Origin: Thysanoteuthis rhombus
Lineage: Eukaryota > Mollusca > Cephalopoda > Oegopsida > Thysanoteuthidae
Direction: 5' to 3'
DNA: 64,000 bases
Assembly (NCBI GenBank): GCA_963457665.1
Contig: OY735206.1
Span: 26,384,210 to 26,448,209 of the forward strand
The notes beneath the pieces are model-generated. The model did not search any database. It saw only the letters and a list, made by a program, of their open reading frames with translations, and had not been told where the DNA came from. Made by a program: the position numbers and the translations under genes. Below, in pieces: positions 48,100-58,399 of this stretch. Numbering within the stretch: position 1 is the first letter of the stretch; each line of letters starts with the position of its first letter.

Positions 48100-48850
48100 T
48101 CACTGAAGTGTTCCCATCTGACTGTAAGCAATATCTCAAATTGCCTTGTTTGGATGATACTTAGTCTTTCACTCTTTATTCCACCACGTTCCATTGATGC
48201 TGGATTTTATTAAGATGCTGCCAACACTAGGATAATATGCTACTTTCCTTCTCAAGAAACTCGATTGTTTTTCAGCAGAATGTTTTGTATCATTGTCATG
48301 CTGAAAAAACACCTCTTCTCTCTAAGCATTTGATTGAAGGAATGGGCTTTCACTCCTTATGTCTATGTAACCTTCAGCATCAATGATTCTGTCGATGTAA
48401 GGCAGTGTCATTAAATTTCACACAATCTCACATCGTAATGTTTTGGTGATCATGCTTAACCATAGTTATCAAACATATTTCTCTGAATATTTCGTCATGT
48501 TGACACCAAACATAGACCTGCATTGCTCGATTTCTGTTTAATTTGACCACAATACACTGTCCCAAAAGCAGTGATTTTTGATACTCTTTCCCCTGCGCAG
48601 GATTTGAAAGGGTTCGATTTCATCTCGATTTCAGTTGCAGATTCCTACACGGTCGTCTGTCATGTGGGCCAGTCTTATGAGGGTGGGTTGGATTTTGGTA
48701 GTAAAAACATTCACAACACACAATGCTTTGAACTAACATGCAACATCTGCAGCCAGTTTTCTCAAGTCTTCATTAACCGATTTCCTGATAAATGAACAGA
48801 CCTTGGTGACAGCTAGCTTGGTCGTTCTGATTGCTCCTATTTACTTCCAA
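48100..48850 (-). mobile_element. Tc1-like DNA transposon, decayed transposase
   Basis: On the minus strand the pieces come in the Tc1 order. A bipartite DNA-binding end reads RTTKLAVTKVCSFIRKSVNE then DLRKLAADVA (about 48830-48740). The middle of the DDE domain follows as ALPYIDRIIDAEGYIDIRSE (near 48400-48350, across frames). The second catalytic block reads VFFQHDNDTKHSAEKQSSFL (about 48315-48257), corresponding to FQQDNDPKHTS with its catalytic D kept. The third block around NPIENLWW is poorly matched (a GTWW piece). A transposase would use these residues to cut and join DNA at TA targets. Stops, frameshifts and no clear terminal inverted repeats show it is dead. Confidence 0.7.
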
Positions 48851-49650
48851 CATTTCTACTTCTCAGGTGATTTTGCACAACTTAAGTTCTATAGGTACTT
48901 TTTGTTAACCTTAACTTTTAGTGCCGGTAAACTAAATGTTCGTTTCGTTTGTAAGGGAGCTCTCTCCATTGTGGAGCTATTACTGATGTACACGTCTATT
49001 CACTAAAAACCGACATTTTGAGATCTATAGCACACTATTTCTATATTTAAATTTTATTCAAATCCCATATTACAAAAAAACAATAATGGGTTTTCAAAAG
49101 TACTGACAGCACAAAATAAAAAAAACTTTCTTTTAATTGGACTGTACTAGGTTTTTGAATGGCAACATGTCATACTTTTGGCAACAGAGTTTCAAAGCTA
49201 TTGCTTTTGGTGACCTATAACGGCTTATAATACCGTTTTTGATTGTTTGATGTCCCATTACGAATGATAAGAGCCTTCTATTTGATTTAAAAGAGGATAA
49301 ACTTCCTATTCAACATCATTTAGTGGCGATACTGTACGTCAAAGATTGATTATTAAGTGAATTATTGTATATTTATTTGTTGCCCCATGTGTCAGAAGAA
49401 AGCGCATCCGACTATGAATCTTCCAGAGTGAAGGTGACAGATTGGTTGGCTATTAGCGCACGAAATAATTCGTAAGAACAAGGGGAATTATATTTTTGGT
49501 GATTTTGGAGGGGAACAATGTCAACTTATTATTTTATTATCATTCATTTCGGTACTATTCACCTTTATTTTAATTGTTGATACTTTTTCCCACTTATATT
49601 CAGGCTGAGATCCTTTCAATAGTAAGTAAATGAACGTAGATCGGAAAAAG
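48850..49650. other. Unrecognised sequence next to the Tc1-like copy
   Basis: Probably includes the 5' end of the transposon. No clean inverted repeat was found by eye. Confidence 0.35.
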
Positions 49651-49659
49651 AATGAGTTT

Positions 49660-49990
49660 TAGATATTCATGAAGGTGGCTCGCTTACTGTATGGCTGTTC
49701 TTGCCACCAAACTATTGGAACTTTTTGAAGATCAAGGTAAGTAGTTACCAAAAATTCATAATAATGGTTTATGATACTTCCTTAACAGAAATTAATGTGA
49801 ATAAAGATTTATTTCATTTCTGCTTCACCGATGAAGACAAAAATATGTGACAAAAGCTTACATCAGTTCAAGAAGTTTTTATCCTTTTGTTGGTGTGTAT
49901 GGGCCACTAACTTTTGCCGACTGTCCCCTGAATGGAGTGGGCAATCTCCAGATATATCAAGCAGTAGATAAAGCAGTGGAAAAGGTCAGT
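49660..49990 (+). CDS. Candidate exon pair of an unknown gene (or unknown repeat)
   Basis: An ATG at 49691 opens MAVLATKLLELFEDQ and runs into a strong donor-like AAG|GTAAGT at 49737. An acceptor-like CTTCCTTAACAG ends at 49788. Joining there keeps the frame and gives EINVNKDLFHFCFTDEDKNM before a stop. An adjacent frame, one base off, is open from about 49838 to 49987 and reads KAYISSRSFYPFVGVYGPLT then FADCPLNGVGNLQIYQAVDK and AVEK, followed by a donor-like AAG|GTCAGT. GC content and residue mix are less AT-biased than the surroundings. The implied intron is only 52 bp, the frame break needs an error or another acceptor, and no family is recognised. It could equally be part of an unknown element. 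Confidence 0.25.
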
Positions 49991-51140
49991 AAAATAATCT
50001 TATTTTAGCTATAACATGTCAAAATTGGCATGACTGAATTGTCTAAAGCTTCATATAAGATATCTTATTGGCAACTCTGAAAAGTGAACGAGGTACTTCG
50101 AAGCTGTAGTTTTGTCAAACGGACAGAAGTATTTTTTTTTATGTGTCAATATGCTATAAAGTTCGACCCCTTCCAAACATGCATATTGAGAACAGGCAAT
50201 AATAAATAAATAACTTTGCAATTCCTTCTTGCTTGAATGTACCGGGTGATGTTTTCTCTTTGCACCTTGAGATTGACTACTTTGTGAAAGAACACATTTA
50301 ACTTGACGCCGGGTGACGTCATTCTAACGTTACCGCTCAAAAAGTGTAAACAAATGAGAGATGTTTGGGAGAATTAACCTCCGATAAAAAATTCATTTTT
50401 GCTATTAAAAAAAAAGTTGAGTTCTTCTATGTTTCGAAAAAGATTTGCTATAAGAAAAATGTAAAAGAAAACGCATTTTTTCAATCGAAAAAGGAAATAC
50501 ATATACAGTGTATAACTGTTTCAATTGAATGTGCTAGTTAAACTAACTTTTAACCATGTACTATTTCTCAGGTGCCATTTGAAAAAATCCATCTCTATCA
50601 TGCCAATATCCTGTGCCATTTTATCTAGAATCGGAAAATCACCTCAGCACCCTGGAGAATCAGATTCTTTAGATTTTTAACCTAGTGGTTTTTGGGGCCC
50701 GAGGACACATTCCTCTGTTTGTGATCCCAGGTTTCCTCTGTTGCTCACCCATTTTGAATATTCAATTAGTATCAGGTCGTTCAGAAAATAGTGAACGTTT
50801 TTCTGTGTTTGATGGTTTGCATTGAAGTCATATGGAACTTACTTAACCAACTTCTTCACTGTACAAATTTCATTTGATTGGTCCCTTTTAGCCATGATGT
50901 CAAAACGTATTGTATGTTGCTAACAGTTGAGTGGGGATTTTGTTCGACCAAACTCATCAATTAATCCTTTCCATCGAAGATAACCACCTTGTGCCCCCTC
51001 GATCTTCTACAGTGAAATCTTTACCAAATTGGATGTCATCTGAGACACACTGTGACCAAGTTTATGATATGCAAGATGATAGTATGGAACTCTTTTTTTA
51101 TGGATTTAAGGACGTACACCGTGAACTGATAAAATAAATT
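49990..51140. other. Unrecognised sequence
   Basis: The plus frame 50931-51137 (68 codons) directly precedes the unclassified repeat copy 2 and has no known domain. No other feature. Confidence 0.35.
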
Positions 51141-51575
51141 ATATGCAGATGTAATTTAAGTACATTTTTCCGGTGTTTCCCTTCCCCCTGTTCCATGTAT
51201 ACTTTGTTATTATTGTACACTACATAAAATTACACTTCTTGGGATCATTGGCTATTCACTATGTAACTATTATGGAGATTTGGAAACAAAACAGGTACAT
51301 CAACATTGCACCCCAGCAGTGTTAATCAAGAACTACGTCCCTTTCATACTAATTAACCCAGTCACGTAGTTAGTCATTCTATATAGGGTGTTATGAGTAT
51401 TATATATTGATACCATTATATACCATATAACAATTACTTTTCGAAACATGGCTTACTTACATAGGTCACCCAAAAAATGTATTGAACGATGAGAGATCAG
51501 TAAATAAAACAATTAGTGTGACATTTCTATTGAATGTTCACCCCTGTGGATCATAAATCTGTTAAGTCTTAAATC
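51140..51575 (+). repeat. Unclassified dispersed repeat, copy 2 (about 430 bp)
   Basis: Same order of landmarks as 40005-40440: CATCAACATTGCACCCCAGC AG at 51299, then AGTCATTCTATATAGGGTGT, TTACTTTTCGAAACATGGCT, TTACATAGGTCACC and CGATGAGAGATCAGTAAATA near 51486. Identity is moderate, with small indels throughout. The family is not recognised. Confidence 0.6.
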
Positions 51576-51579
51576 TGTT

Positions 51580-52060
51580 AAATCTCTGAGCTTAACTTAT
51601 GATATCACAAGAATCACTATTTATCAATTTTATTTCTGTACTTCCTTTAGCATATTCTTTGATTTTCGTTATTATTTTATTATGGCTAAGCTGATAAGTT
51701 TTAATGGGATCAGAATGTCTAATCAGCGCTCAATAAAATCTTAACAATTTCAAAGCATTGATTGACCATTCTCACGACTGGGGAAACAGCTTTTGTTATA
51801 AAACAAAGAAATTCAAGGGTTTCACTATATTCTGATATATCCTGATAATAGTGTTTTGGAAAATATGTAAGATTGAATACTACTTGTTCTGAAAGGAATT
51901 CTCACAATATGGCACTGAAAGATAAATATTCCGTCCCCAACCCTCCAGGAATGCTGCTTGCGTCTTCTTATGTTCATATTTTAATTCAAGATCTTTAGGG
52001 AATGAATTATTTTCCGAATTAAGAGAACATAAGTCAATAAAAAGGGGACAGCCTAAATGT
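51580..52060. other. Unrecognised sequence
   Basis: No supported feature up to the edge of the inverted repeat. Confidence 0.35.
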
Positions 52061-52063
52061 AAT

Positions 52064-52880
52064 CGAGTTTGTTTTATATTACTTCAAATTAAAGTTGACA
52101 CGAAAACGGGTTCGGGTCTATGTGAATACAAATTTGTCCGATAGGGGCGTAGAGTCAATCCTCATAGGGACTTGTATAATCTGATGAGATTTTTTATTTC
52201 CTGTATTAACATTCCCCAATAAGGTGACTAACAATACATTTAAGGGTAAAATAGGTCATACGTTCTTCTGTTTTACATCTGATGGCGTTAGAGTTTATAA
52301 ACCAAGGATAGTTACTATTTCCTTGTGTAAATGTTAAGTCTATTAAATTCTTTATCAAGATATTCATGAGAAATTTCTGTACTAAGAATCGCAGATTGAG
52401 ATAGATTTAACATCTTCATGGGTATTTATAATGTTGGATCATTCTTTAACAGACATGGAAATATTTACCATCCAAAAGAGATTTGAGTTATTACGGAATA
52501 TATTTTTATCATAGAGTTGCTGTATATGATTGTATATAGTTTTTAAAACTCTCCAAAACAGTTTTAGTTCTAAAAACTCTATAGGCTACAATGAAGCGAG
52601 CATCCATCGGATTTTCACGCATTTTAAGTATGCAATACATAATTGGTGACTTTGTATTTCTTCAATTTATTCAAGTCCCAGGTTTTGGCATAGTACTATG
52701 TTATCAATCACAATATGATCTGGTGCACGAGTAGATATTTCATACATAGATAAATATGTACTTTTAAAATTAACCTCAAACAAAATCCCCTAGATATATG
52801 TATATTTTTTTTTACTTATAAATGCTATATTATTTGCGGCTTCATCATTTCGAACTGTAACACAATTTTTCTGAACTTCA
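52064..52880 (-). mobile_element. Reverse transcriptase fragment of the 'PMG.D..P' type, left copy
   Basis: On the minus strand the sequence reads SISICDS then TEISHEYLDKEFNR (near 52400-52340), matching the 'ISTYDFSTLYT.IPHDKL' block of a family of animal retroelement reverse transcriptases. Then comes QVPMRIDSTPLSDKFVF (about 52172-52122), matching 'GIPMG.D.APF.ANLFL'. Upstream, MDARFIVAYRVFRTK near 52610 matches '..RFI.SS...T..'. These are the first two palm blocks; the FR(Y/F)IDD block is outside the arm. The copy is dead (stops, changed Gly). The class (possibly Penelope-like) cannot be settled from this. Confidence 0.65.
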
Positions 52881-53009
52881 AAGAGATTTACTAATACTTG
52901 AGAATTTTTATTGTTTGACTTCTTCTTAGGGGGTTGGAGGCCCTTCAACCTTTGGATTTTTGGATTTGCAAAACTGATTACTTTTTTCCCTAATAAACAT
53001 CGGAACGTT

Positions 53010-53016
53010 TTATTGT

Positions 53017-53094
<78 letters not shown>

Positions 53095-53114
53095 AGAGAA
53101 CAAGAAATGATATT

Positions 53115-53162
<48 letters not shown>

Positions 53163-53185
53163 CGTGTGTGTGTGTGTGTGTTGAT
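53010..53185. repeat. (TA)n and (TG)n microsatellites inside the left arm
   Basis: TA run 53018-53090, then a 28-bp break, TA run about 53117-53144 and TG run to 53180. The matching place in the right arm has a single TA run. Confidence 0.97.
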
Positions 53186-53639
53186 TAGATATGATCTGAT
53201 GAAATGAAAGTTCGTATTACATTTCAATCTTTTTCATTATTGCAAGGGCATATACAATGAATTTTGAGAGTTACAACCTGCATTTAGTTTACATGTTTGA
53301 GGTCAAGGAAAAAAAATTAGTGTTACTTTTATATTTCAGTCGGAGCAAGAACGGTTTTGCATAGTGTCGGTAAGATTAAAGTTGGTTCGGAATGAGAAAG
53401 ATCTATGAGAGGCCGGGTCAGAAGGTGTCTGCTACCTGTTCTGGTGGTCGTTCGGCATTTCCTTGATAAGGAAGGTAGTTAAAGAAAAGGGGGTTACAAT
53501 GGTCAGTTTCCAGGAGAGAGAATTTTTTTTCGGTCGAACCTAGGAAAACTCACCACTGTAACTTCATTTTCAACCAAGCCCATCTCTTTAAAAATATTTG
53601 TGTCTTTGACACGCTGATTCATGGACGCAACTTTTATAT

Positions 53640-54020
53640 CCTGATGGAAGGAATAATCATTATCATCATCAAAAACAGCTTATTAACATCCATCCTGAGA
53701 CTTGGACTTTGCCTAAAATTTGCTGGACTTCTCTATCATAGGTATCCTGTGCTGATACTTTCTGAATGTATCTATCATGTCACGCCATCTTACTATCTGT
53801 CGGCCATAATTTCGCTTATGATATCTGGAGATCTACGCCCTGATGTCCAACAATTGTGAGACATTCTTGCAACATATTCAGTCCATTACAAATAGGGTTT
53901 TTCAACAGTTCCCCTGATGTCTCAGACTCCGGTATTCTCTCTGATATGCTGTGCAGTCTTATGATCTTTGCACGTGTGGTTGAGCATAATCCTCTCACGT
54001 GCACGTTGCATGGTTCGAAA
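53640..54020 (-). mobile_element. RTE-like LINE 3' end, running into the left arm
   Basis: On the minus strand from about 54010 the sequence reads MQRAREMMMLNHTCKDHKTA then RENTGVRDIRGTVEK and WTEYVARMSHNCW. These match the RTE C-terminal TMQRAHERIMLGITWRDRKT, KT+V+DII. and W.GH.ARR. Near 53770-53700 it reads IDTFRKYQHRIPMIEKSS, the 3' end block, followed by a TGATGATGATAATGAT tail (53668-53650). Only the last 150 bp are shared with the right arm, so the two RTE copies have different 5' limits. Confidence 0.8.
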
Positions 54021-54129
54021 AAAATAATCAGTTAATAGCAAACAGTTCATTTAAGAAATGGTACTGGCACACATAAAACACCCTTTTAAGAAAAGAAGAA
54101 ATCTCATCATCAATCAATAATATTAAGTG

Positions 54130-54686
54130 TAGAAAAAAAAAACACCTTTCTTTTTCTCTGCCCCATATATAACAACGCCTCTCCATCAATTTCACAACAC
54201 CATCTCCCCAATAAAGAAATGAAAATAAAAAGCACTTTTCCGAAAAATGACCATTTTAGCCTCTCTCCCCTCACTACCTTTTTTATCTAAGAGTTGCCAA
54301 TTACCTTCAGAGACAGCGAACAAACGAAATCTGCTCCTGCCTGTCACGGACCCTCCTGATATCAAACCAGACTTTATTCTCACCTGAACAGATACCAAAA
54401 TCCTTAGCTCCTACGAAACAACTAATCCATTCAGAAGTATCCTCATGTTTTTTTTTGGGGGGGGGGGATTCTCAGCCTCAAACATGTAAACAGCAGAGTT
54501 CCTTGTGGACGGCTGCAAATATTTTCTTCTGGAAAAGATGATTGGCATCAATCTAGATGCATCGAAATATGACCAAGGAAAATTGATTATAAAAATTGAT
54601 CTGTAACACACACTTCCTCCTGACCTTTTTCCCTTAACTTTCTAATTCTTACTCACATCAACACACAAACGCCCACACCCAAACCC

Positions 54687-54735
<49 letters not shown>
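54130..54735 (+). mobile_element. Anonymous TA-tailed block, related to the block in the inverted repeat
   Basis: The sequence shares a series of landmarks with 57830-58297: ACCATTTTAGCCTCTCTCCC / ACCATTGTAACCCCCTTTTC, TTATCTAAGAGTTGCCAA / TTATCTACTAAATGCCAA, and CCTCAAACATGTAAACAGCA / CCTCAAACATGTAACCATCA. Both end in ACACACA-rich sequence and (TA)n. It is non-coding and looks like one family of TA-tailed non-autonomous elements or 3' leaders. A G10 run is at about 54459-54468. Confidence 0.5.
54689..54734. repeat. (TA)n microsatellite, about 46 bp
   Basis: Perfect TA run at the end of the anonymous block. Confidence 0.97.
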
Positions 54736-54737
<2 letters not shown>

Positions 54738-54935
54738 TGCTATGTATTATAGTAAACCTGTGTGTTGCAACTGAAAGTCGGTACTTAGGATGGGCGAGGT
54801 TTTTTTCCTGAAAAGCCTGATAATTTTTCACTATTATACCCCATCTCTCCCTTCCAATGTCACATTTGACTGAAAATCGTCTCTCAGGGATCTTCTTTCC
54901 CTGGAAGCCAAACATTTCCAACTTGAGAACCAATC

Positions 54936-55334
54936 CTCTTACCCAGGTCGAAAAACTAATGCAGTGAAAAGTTGGATTTGTTAAGTGAAAACAAACTTGA
55001 AAATTTCAAAGAAATAATATGGTACCCATGTACGACGAGTAACATTAACAGGTCTATTTCGTTATAAATAGAAACTCTCACGTGAACAACGTCTTCAAAA
55101 AACCGGCTGTGTTCGAGTCGATTGAGTTGATGATCAATGAATTTTCTCACATTTTGTTGGATAGTGATCAATAACAAAATTTAAACTTTTAAAAGATGTG
55201 TGACACAAAATTATCGATTTATTCAGCGTAAACTTGCATTTCAGACTCGACTCCAGAATAAAAATGTATTTTGGTGGAGATTTTTTTTTAAATGATTTCT
55301 GTCAAAGACATTATAAGGAGTGAATATTTGAATT
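54936..55334. other. Unrecognised sequence
   Basis: No supported feature. Confidence 0.35.
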
Positions 55335-55510
55335 TTTAGCCCTTTAGCTCAATCGTTGCAGCCTGTGCCCGTGGATTCATATATCTATAGCCAGCAAGCC
55401 AGCCAGACAAACTTGAAAAATTGAAGAACTCTTTCCCTGATTGTTTCTAATTAGGTGGCACAGTCATAGAAATACACGAAGCTTGGCCAAGATTCATTAA
55501 CATGAAATAA
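55335..55510 (+). mobile_element. tRNA-related SINE-like copy, family B, second copy
   Basis: The head TTTAGCTCAATCGTTGCAGC (A-box-like, about 55343-55362) is followed by CGTGGATTCATATA (weak B box) and AGCCAGCAAGCCAGCCAGAC. Order and spacing match the copy at 9216. Confidence 0.55.
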
Positions 55511-56110
55511 ACAAAATATAGTACTGCAGTAATATTGCGCAATAATCATGCTAGTAATTGCTCATCAGCATGTGGCCATGTCACTCTGACAATCCTATCC
55601 TCACTTGAAGAGAGTCAATAAAGATAGATTTGTGAGGGATCCTTGCAATTATCTTGAACCCCATTTTACAAATTGGTCTCAGCATGTTCATCTGAAATTG
55701 CTTTTCCCAGATGTAATTGCGATCTATTCCAACCTCTTCCATCATTACAGGGAAAGTCAGTTAGTACATGCATTCTCTTCCCAACTCGTACGTATCTTTC
55801 CATTCGCCGTCAAAAACTACGCACGTCATTCTGGCTGTGTTCAATCCAAATAAACGTCGGGCTTACTCGTTTAACATGAATAATATGATTGTAAAGTTTA
55901 TGTGGCAAAGTTACTTGTTGTCATGTGGAAGTGCCGTCAAGTTGTTAGATGCTTAATTCATTCTGGTATATGCGCTTATACACGCGTACACACGTTTTAT
56001 TACCGGGACAAGACAGGGTACAGCTCTCGTCCTGGGAGTTTGTGATCATTATGAAACGGCTGATAGTACCTTTTACGTTAACAACACAGCTCGGGATGTC
56101 AATTATTAGC
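55510..56110. other. Unrecognised sequence with overlapping short open frames
   Basis: Three overlapping plus frames of 82, 68 and 62 codons lie between 55605 and 55956. None shows a known domain; three frames being open together suggests low stop density by chance. Confidence 0.3.
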
Positions 56111-56210
56111 TAAGTGTACAGGGAACTTGCAAATAGTGGGAATCGAACTCGAGACTTTCTGTGTATAAGACAGGTGTTCGAGGCATTACACCGTACAAGT
56201 GGATAAAGGA
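56110..56210 (-). mobile_element. tRNA-derived SINE-like copy
   Basis: The minus strand has a perfect B box, GAGTTCGATTCCC, at about 56139-56151, preceded by CTGTCTTATACACAGAAAGT and an A-box-like TGTAATGCCTCGAACACC. The layout is a tRNA head. The part extending to about 56000 on the same strand could be the SINE body. Confidence 0.6.
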
Positions 56211-56374
56211 AATAGATGTGCATATTGAAGTTTTGAATTCTCCAGATAGCTGACTAATTTTTTATTGAAAACATATTGATTCACTCTGTCAAATTCAAAT
56301 ATGTGCACAAATTTTTGCCTCAATGAAAATAATTCAACCAAATAGGATCTTTGCGTTAGCTTGCCGCGAAAAAA

Positions 56375-56480
56375 ATAGAGGGAAATTGCTTAGCTGCCCG
56401 GGAAACAAGATCAACGGGACGTGTTCAAATTCTGACTGGAACCAACCACCTCCATTTCGCACTAATGCTCTTAGCAGAAA
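56375..56480 (+). mobile_element. Possible tRNA-derived SINE-like copy
   Basis: TTGCTTAGCTGCCCGGGAAA (A-box-like, 56387) and GTGTTCAAATTCTGACTGG (B-box-like, 56422) are in tRNA-like order. It is of opposite strand to the neighbour at 56.1 kb. Confidence 0.4.
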
Positions 56481-57590
56481 GGTATGAACACATCTTTTAC
56501 CACAATTATTCTGAAAAAATAGAAAAGGGTGAAGTGAATCACGCCTTTAAGTTTATTTTACATTGCAAACCAGAGCGAAGAGAATGTTCGTGATATGTAC
56601 AGCTCCAGCAGTGACGGTTGAAACTATAGTCGGTTTCAATGCAATATAAGCATACTTGTTCTCACTTATTGATTACTCAAGGATCAAAGCATTGTTTTTA
56701 GTACATTCATAATATGGACTGAGATCTTCATATTTGCTGCTTACGACATAGCACTTCCATCGTTGGGCCGCTCAGCCTTCTTGATATTGTGGGGGAATTT
56801 TAGATGAAACATTCACATCAGGGACTTGGGGATAGACGATTGGAGAGAAAAAATGGCAACAGGTTTGGTATGTCACTTGATAGAAACCCTCACCCGAGAA
56901 ACATTTTGGGAGCATGTCATTTTGGGGATGATCCATCAAAAGATGGACCCCAAAAGGAGATCAATGGAGAAATAGATAATTCACCTTTTTTTTATGTTTG
57001 GTAGGGATCACGACTCACAAGCGTTCAAATTTTTGAAAAACAGTTAACACTTCTAAGAATGCAATTCAGTATACGCTAACACTGTAAATTGAACGCCCGT
57101 ACAAAAAGGCTTCTTCAAAGGGTATCTTTAAAAGAACAAAAAGAACGTTTGTTTAGAAGTAGATGTTCACATTTTCAACCCTCTAATTTTATCCATCCGC
57201 ACGTGTGGCACACACACATTTATACATATATACATTGCCAGCCACACACGTTTGAAACTGAAGATACATGTGATGACAGTTTTCATGACGATTTACGTTA
57301 ACGTTCTCTAATGAAAGAAAATTGTATTTTTCGTATCTTACCAATGTGTTCTCCCTCAATGGTATCAGCTGGATATGTGTGTCCATCGTGAAAGTGCCTG
57401 CTTTGTCTCTAAACATCACAAATACTGCAAGGAAATACTATGTCATCAATTAATTTCATGTACATTGCTGTCAATAAAAGCATGAGTTCTGTTCTGTGAA
57501 AGTCCAGTATGTATCTTTCCGGCTATCTTAACACACAAAAATTGTACACTGCGCCAAAATTACCAGAAATCCAAAGTGAAATTGTTGCCC
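56480..57590. other. Unrecognised sequence
   Basis: Short open frames (56804-57004, 57089-57301) show no known domain. This stretch is the part of the inverted-repeat spacer next to the right arm. Confidence 0.35.
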
Positions 57591-57745
57591 ACAAATAGTA
57601 AGATGGCGTGACAAAATAGATACATTCAGAAGGTATTGGCTCCGTGATGCCCATGATAAAGAAGTCTAGCAAATTTTAGGCAAAGTCAAAGTCTCTGGAC
57701 AGATGTTAACAAGTTGCTTTTGATGATGATAATGATTATTCCTTG
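57591..57745 (+). mobile_element. RTE-like LINE 3' end, 5'-truncated
   Basis: At about 57618-57662 it reads TFRRYWLRDAHDKEV, the family's 3' end block, then KVKVSGQMLTSC and a TTTTGATGATGATAATGATT tail. This is the shortest RTE piece in the window, and the arm edge falls within it. Confidence 0.75.
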
Positions 57746-57829
57746 CATTAGGATATAGATACTACTTCATTGCAATTGCATGTCAAAGAGTCATAGATAT
57801 TCTTAAAGAGATGGTCTTGGTGGAAAATG

Positions 57830-58231
57830 AAGTTACGGTTGTGAATGTTTCTATGTTCGACCGAAAAAAAATTCTCTTTCCTGAAAACTGACCATTGTAA
57901 CCCCCTTTTCTCTAACTATCTTCCTTATCTACTAAATGCCAAACGACCATCAAAACAGGTAGCAGACACCTTCTGACCCGGCCTCTCATAGATCCTTCTC
58001 ATTCCGAACCAACTTTGATCTTACCAACACTACGCGAACCCTTCCTGCTCCGACTTAACCATAGAAGTAACACGAATAATCCTATTTATTTCCTTGACCT
58101 CAAACATGTAACCATCATAATGCAGGTTGCATCTCTCAAAATTCATTGAAAATGCCCACGAAATAATGAAAAAGATTGAAATGTAATACGACCTTTCATT
58201 TCGTCAGATCACTTCACATTAACACACATAC

Positions 58232-58297
<66 letters not shown>
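57830..58297 (+). mobile_element. Anonymous TA-tailed block inside the right arm
   Basis: Non-coding block ending in ACACACATACGTG and a TA run (58237-58296). It has relatives in the left arm (minus, about 53190-53620) and at 54130-54735. See the latter entry for shared landmarks. Confidence 0.5.
58237..58297. repeat. (TA)n microsatellite, about 60 bp
   Basis: Perfect TA run in the right arm. Confidence 0.97.
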
Positions 58298-58300
<3 letters not shown>

Positions 58301-58399
58301 AACACGTTTCGATATATGTTAGAGTAGAAAGTAATTAGTTTGAAATCAAAAAATCCAAAGGTTGAAAGGCTTCCAACCCCCTAAAAGAGAAGTCAAAAA

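Larger units (their letters stand above)
52064..53799 (-). repeat. Left arm of a 1.7-kb inverted repeat
   Basis: The reverse complement aligns with 57591-59245 over its whole length, with roughly 10 percent mismatch by eye and larger differences only in the TA/TG tracts. Landmarks are the edge at CGAGTTTGTTTTATATTACT (52063), GGCATAGTACTATGTTATCA (52687) and the edge at CGCCATCTTACTATCTGT (53782-53799). In element direction the order is RTE 3' end, anonymous block, (TA)n, then part of another reverse transcriptase. Confidence 0.9.
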
